This document shows positions 56,848 to 59,070 of a stretch of 59,070 nucleotides of DNA, in pieces (position 1 is the first letter of the stretch; each line of letters opens with the position of its first letter). The position numbers were made by a program, and so were the translations under genes. A model generated the notes under the pieces. The model was given only the letters and a program-made list of their open reading frames with translations, was not told the origin of the DNA and searched no databases. The stretch is from Streptomyces toxytricini (GTDB lineage: Bacteria; Actinomycetota; Actinomycetes; Streptomycetales; Streptomycetaceae), in assembly GCF_014649915.1 (NCBI RefSeq), contig NZ_BMTY01000026.1, positions 50,302-109,371 on the forward strand. Reading direction: 5' to 3'.

Positions 56848-57771
56848 TCAGGGCTGCCGGGCGGGGGTGAGGACGGCCTTGCCGCGGACGCCGCGGTTGC
56901 GGAGCGCCGCGGCGGCCTCCCCGAAGCGGTCCCAGGGGCCCTGCCAGCCGATGTCGACCGTGAGGGACCCCTCGGCGGCCAGTTCGGCCAGGACGGCCAG
57001 GTCCGCGCCGGCGGCGCCCTCGATGACGAACGACGTCAGCGACTTGGCCGGGCCGACCGTGGCGTACGGCGGGAAGACGGCCGGCTCGCCGGATGCCCAG
57101 CCGACGCTCTGGATGCTGCCGCCGGGCGCGAGGCGCTCCCACGCCGCGACCAGCTGGGGGCCGCCGACGCCGTCGATGACGATGTCGACGGGCCGGTGCA
57201 GCCCCTCCAGGCCGATCAGCACCTCGTCGGCGCCTGCCAGGGACAGGCCCTCCCGGCGCGGCGCGGAGCCGACGGAGGCGATGACGTGGGCGCCCGCCCG
57301 CGCCGCCAGCTGGACGGCGTACCGGCCGACCCCGCCCGACGCCCCGGTGACGAGGACCCGCTTGCCCGGTGCGAGTCCGGCGGCCCGCAGCGAGCGCAGG
57401 GCGGCCACTCCGGCGACCGGCAGGGCGGCGGCCCGGGCCGGGTCCAGCCCCGCGGGCACCTCGGCGAGGTCGGCCGGGTCGACGGCGATACGCTCCGCGA
57501 ACGCCCCGCCGGTGAGGGCCACCACCCGGGTGCCCACCGCCGGGCCGGTCCCGTCGGCCGCGGCCCGGACGACCACGCCGGCGGCGTCCGAGCCGAGCAC
57601 CGCCCCCACGGGGACGCGGCCGGAGCGGGCGTCGTTGAGGTCGCCGCGGTTCAGCGACACGTGCGAGACGTCCACCAGGGCCTGCCCGGGCCCCGGTACG
57701 GGGTCGGCGACGTCGGCGGCGCGGACGGCCTCCGGTGCGGACGGGTCGACGACGAGAGCGCGAACGGGCAT
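56848..57771 (-). CDS. Quinone-oxidoreductase-type (MDR) dehydrogenase
   Basis: A 307-residue medium-chain dehydrogenase of the zinc-independent quinone reductase type. VSHVSLNRGDLNDARSGRVP, LGSDAAGVVVRAA, the NADPH fold VLVTGASGGVGRYAVQLAAR and DIVIDGVGGPQLVAAWERL. No structural-zinc cysteines. Divergent from the HxlR gene 82 bp away, the usual arrangement for electrophile-induced reductases. Confidence 0.88.
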   Translation of the reverse strand: MPVRALVVDPSAPEAVRAADVADPVPGPGQALVDVSHVSLNRGDLNDARSGRVPVGAVLGSDAAGVVVRAAADGTGPAVGTRVVALTGGAFAERIAVDPADLAEVPAGLDPARAAALPVAGVAALRSLRAAGLAPGKRVLVTGASGGVGRYAVQLAARAGAHVIASVGSAPRREGLSLAGADEVLIGLEGLHRPVDIVIDGVGGPQLVAAWERLAPGGSIQSVGWASGEPAVFPPYATVGPAKSLTSFVIEGAAGADLAVLAELAAEGSLTVDIGWQGPWDRFGEAAAALRNRGVRGKAVLTPARQP

Positions 57772-57853
57772 GACTTCCCCCGGGTGTTGTGTCGCGGCTG
57801 GGCGTTGCAGCCATCATCGGCACCGTTGCCGATCACCGTAAGGAGGCACTTTC

Positions 57854-58255
57854 GTGTCACGCAGTCACACCGGTGTAACCGAGGCGCTGAAGGACGAGGC
57901 CTGTCCGGTCGGCGAGGTGCTCGACCGCGTGGCGGGGAAGTGGAGTATCGGGATCCTGGTCGCCGCCGCCCACGGGCCGGTCCGCTTCACCGAACTGGAG
58001 CGCGCCATCGAGGGCATCAGCCGGCGCATGCTCACCCTCACCCTGCGCCGGCTGGAGCGGGACGGGCTGCTGGTGCGCACCGTGTACCCGACCGTGCCGC
58101 CCAAGGTCGAGTACGGGCTCACGCCCATGGCCCGCGAGCTGCACGCCGAGCTGGTCGGGCTGGTCGCCTGGGCGGAGCGGCACCGGTCCGCGGTCGCCGG
58201 GGCGCGCGCCGCGTACGACGCCGCGCACGGCGGGGAGGGCACGGACGCCGCCTGA
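57854..58255 (+). CDS. HxlR-family transcriptional regulator
   Basis: A 133-residue winged-helix protein: CPVGEVLDRVAGKWSIGILV with an early Cys (CPVG) as in QorR/HypR-type redox sensors, then EGISRRMLTLTLRRLERDGL and VYPTVPPKVEYGLTPMAREL. It probably senses electrophiles by that Cys and controls the divergent reductase gene. GTG start after GTAAGGAGGCACTTTC. Confidence 0.9.
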   Translation: MSRSHTGVTEALKDEACPVGEVLDRVAGKWSIGILVAAAHGPVRFTELERAIEGISRRMLTLTLRRLERDGLLVRTVYPTVPPKVEYGLTPMARELHAELVGLVAWAERHRSAVAGARAAYDAAHGGEGTDAA

Positions 58256-58415
58256 CGCCGCCTGAGCGGCCACCCGGAGCCGGCGGGCCGAAGGCGTGCG
58301 GCGCGGGGGCGCGAGGAGGATCGTGGGAGGTGGAAGAGCCGCACTCACCTGCCTCCGCCCTCCCGCCCGGGCGTCCGGGCGGCGACGCCGGCAGCCACAC
58401 CCACCGGGAGGCACC

Positions 58416-58607
58416 ATGCGCAAGGTAGCCGACTGCCGGGACTACCCGAGCGAGATGAACTGCACCCTCACCATCACGGGCGAGGAGGAGGAAGTGATCC
58501 GGGCCGCCGCGGAGCACGCCGTGTCCGTGCACGGCGAGACGGACACCCCGGAGTTCCGCGACACTCTCCGGAAGATGCTGAAGGACGAGGTGCCGCAGCA
58601 CGCCTGA
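58416..58607 (+). CDS. DUF1059 family protein (63 aa)
   Basis: A 63-residue protein: KVADCRDYPSEMNCTLTITG, EEEEVIRAAAEHAVSVHGET and FRDTLRKMLKDEV. This is DUF1059, a small domain with conserved Cys and His. ATG with GGGAGGCACC upstream. Function unknown. Confidence 0.87.
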   Translation: MRKVADCRDYPSEMNCTLTITGEEEEVIRAAAEHAVSVHGETDTPEFRDTLRKMLKDEVPQHA

Positions 58608-58626
58608 CAGCCGCCGCGCGGCGGAC

Positions 58627-58655
58627 GGGCCCCGGGTCCCCACGGCCCGGGGCCC
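58627..58655. terminator. Terminator after the DUF1059 gene
   Basis: GGGCCCCGGG (58627-58636) pairs perfectly with CCCGGGGCCC (58646-58655) around a 9-base loop, 20 bp after the stop. Confidence 0.75.
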
Positions 58656-58672
58656 CGCCATGAACAGGATGT

Positions 58673-58687
58673 TTCCGTTATGCGGAA
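58673..58687. promoter_or_regulatory. Palindrome before the aminotransferase gene
   Basis: TTCCG-TTATG-CGGAA is a clean dyad 93 bp before the aminotransferase start, in a locally A+T-rich stretch suited to a promoter. IclR- and AsnC-type regulators use sites of this kind. The regulator gene is not identified. Confidence 0.55.
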
Positions 58688-58779
58688 GATCGATTTCGCA
58701 CTGCGGTAGCATGGAGGGGTCCGGAACGGCGGGCGCGACCGACCGCCCGCCCTCACGCCAGGTCCAGGAGTGCGCAGCC

Positions 58780-59070
58780 ATGGACAACACCTCCCCCTCC
58801 GTGAACACGGCGGCCGCCGACGAGGCCGCCCGCGTGAAGGCCGCCGACCGCGCCCACGTCTTCCACTCGTGGTCGGCCCAGGAGCTCATCGACCCGCTCG
58901 CCGTGGCCGGCGCCGAGGGCGCCCGCTTCTGGGACTACGAGGGCAACCGCTACCTCGACTTCTCCAGCGCGCTCGTCTACACCAACATCGGCTACCAGCA
59001 CCCCAAGGTGGTCGCCGCCATCCAGGAGCAGGCGGGCCGCCTGTGCACGCTCGCGCCCGGCTTCGCCGTC
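58780..59070 (+). CDS. Class III (omega) aminotransferase, 5' part only
   Basis: The first 97 residues, running off the right edge. KAADRAHVFHSWSAQELIDP is followed by GARFWDYEGNRYLDFSSALV and YTNIGYQHPKVVAAIQEQAG, the standard N-terminus of PLP class III aminotransferases acting on omega-amines or beta-amino acids. The PLP lysine would be beyond the window. Start ATG with CCAGGAGTGCGCAGCC upstream. A dyad lies 93 bp before it. Confidence 0.85.
   Translation, partial: MDNTSPSVNTAAADEAARVKAADRAHVFHSWSAQELIDPLAVAGAEGARFWDYEGNRYLDFSSALVYTNIGYQHPKVVAAIQEQAGRLCTLAPGFAV

Overview
The window is GC-rich actinobacterial chromosome, almost certainly Streptomyces. Supporting signs are the strong G/C bias at third codon positions, many GTG starts, GGAGG ribosome sites, Streptomyces-type small transfer proteins (SpdD-like, DUF2637, a TraB-type translocase) and a csp / DEAD-box / CBS / SCO5918-like block. 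No rRNA, CRISPR array or complete tRNA is visible.

Region 1 (1-11,298) is the right part of an AICE-type (pSAM2-like) integrative conjugative element. On the minus strand it carries the start of a replication initiator, a run of small transfer/spread genes (one with a frameshift), a TraB/FtsK translocase and an SCO3933-type protein. A divergent GntR repressor faces them, with three copies of a palindrome between. To the right is cargo: a YdcF-like protein, a NERD nuclease-like protein, a large hairpin whose mismatches imply a minus-strand RNA, a DndB/DGQHR-like protein, two small membrane proteins and a fusion of a ScoMcrA-type SRA-like domain to a PD-(D/E)xK nuclease. The region ends in a copy of the 3' half of tRNA-Gly(CCC). 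A second identical 49-bp copy lies 1.47 kb further on, and a PIN-toxin/HTH-antitoxin pair sits between them. The integrase and the intact tRNA would lie left of the window.

Region 2 (12.9-17.6 kb) is ordinary accessory chromosome: GNAT, TetR plus divergent alpha/beta hydrolase, two NUDIX hydrolases, and HxlR divergent from a RidA-like gene.

Region 3 (17.8-30.3 kb) is a compact RiPP cluster that I read as a class V (lexapeptide/cacaoidin-type) lanthipeptide locus. It holds a LuxR regulator, a 61-residue precursor with one C-terminal Cys, an LLM (F420-type) reductase, a LanD-like flavoprotein decarboxylase, a degenerate APH-fold protein, a fused M16 protease, an intact APH-fold kinase, a HopA1-like lyase and three ABC-transporter genes. 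The expected product is a largely linear peptide with one aminovinyl-cysteine ring and possibly D-residues.

Region 4 (30.3-43.9 kb) mixes housekeeping genes with decayed pieces: an M23 peptidase, an Rhs fragment, a frameshifted gene, a hydrolase relic, nitronate monooxygenase, the csp/helicase/CBS/SCO5918 block, DUF5994 paralogues, RidA/WYL, a cupin and DUF4287.

Region 5 (44.0-51.3 kb) is a tight minus-strand operon that I cannot match to a known pathway: ATP-grasp, radical SAM, ATP-grasp, rhodanese, MFS, Cys/Met-type PLP lyase. It looks like a small amino-acid or peptide metabolite pathway and is the best candidate for an undescribed system.

Region 6 (51.6-59.1 kb) holds a hydrolase, a GNAT/PaaX pair, GntR-DUF1648, small conserved proteins, an oxidoreductase with a divergent HxlR regulator, DUF1059 and the start of a class III aminotransferase that runs off the right edge.
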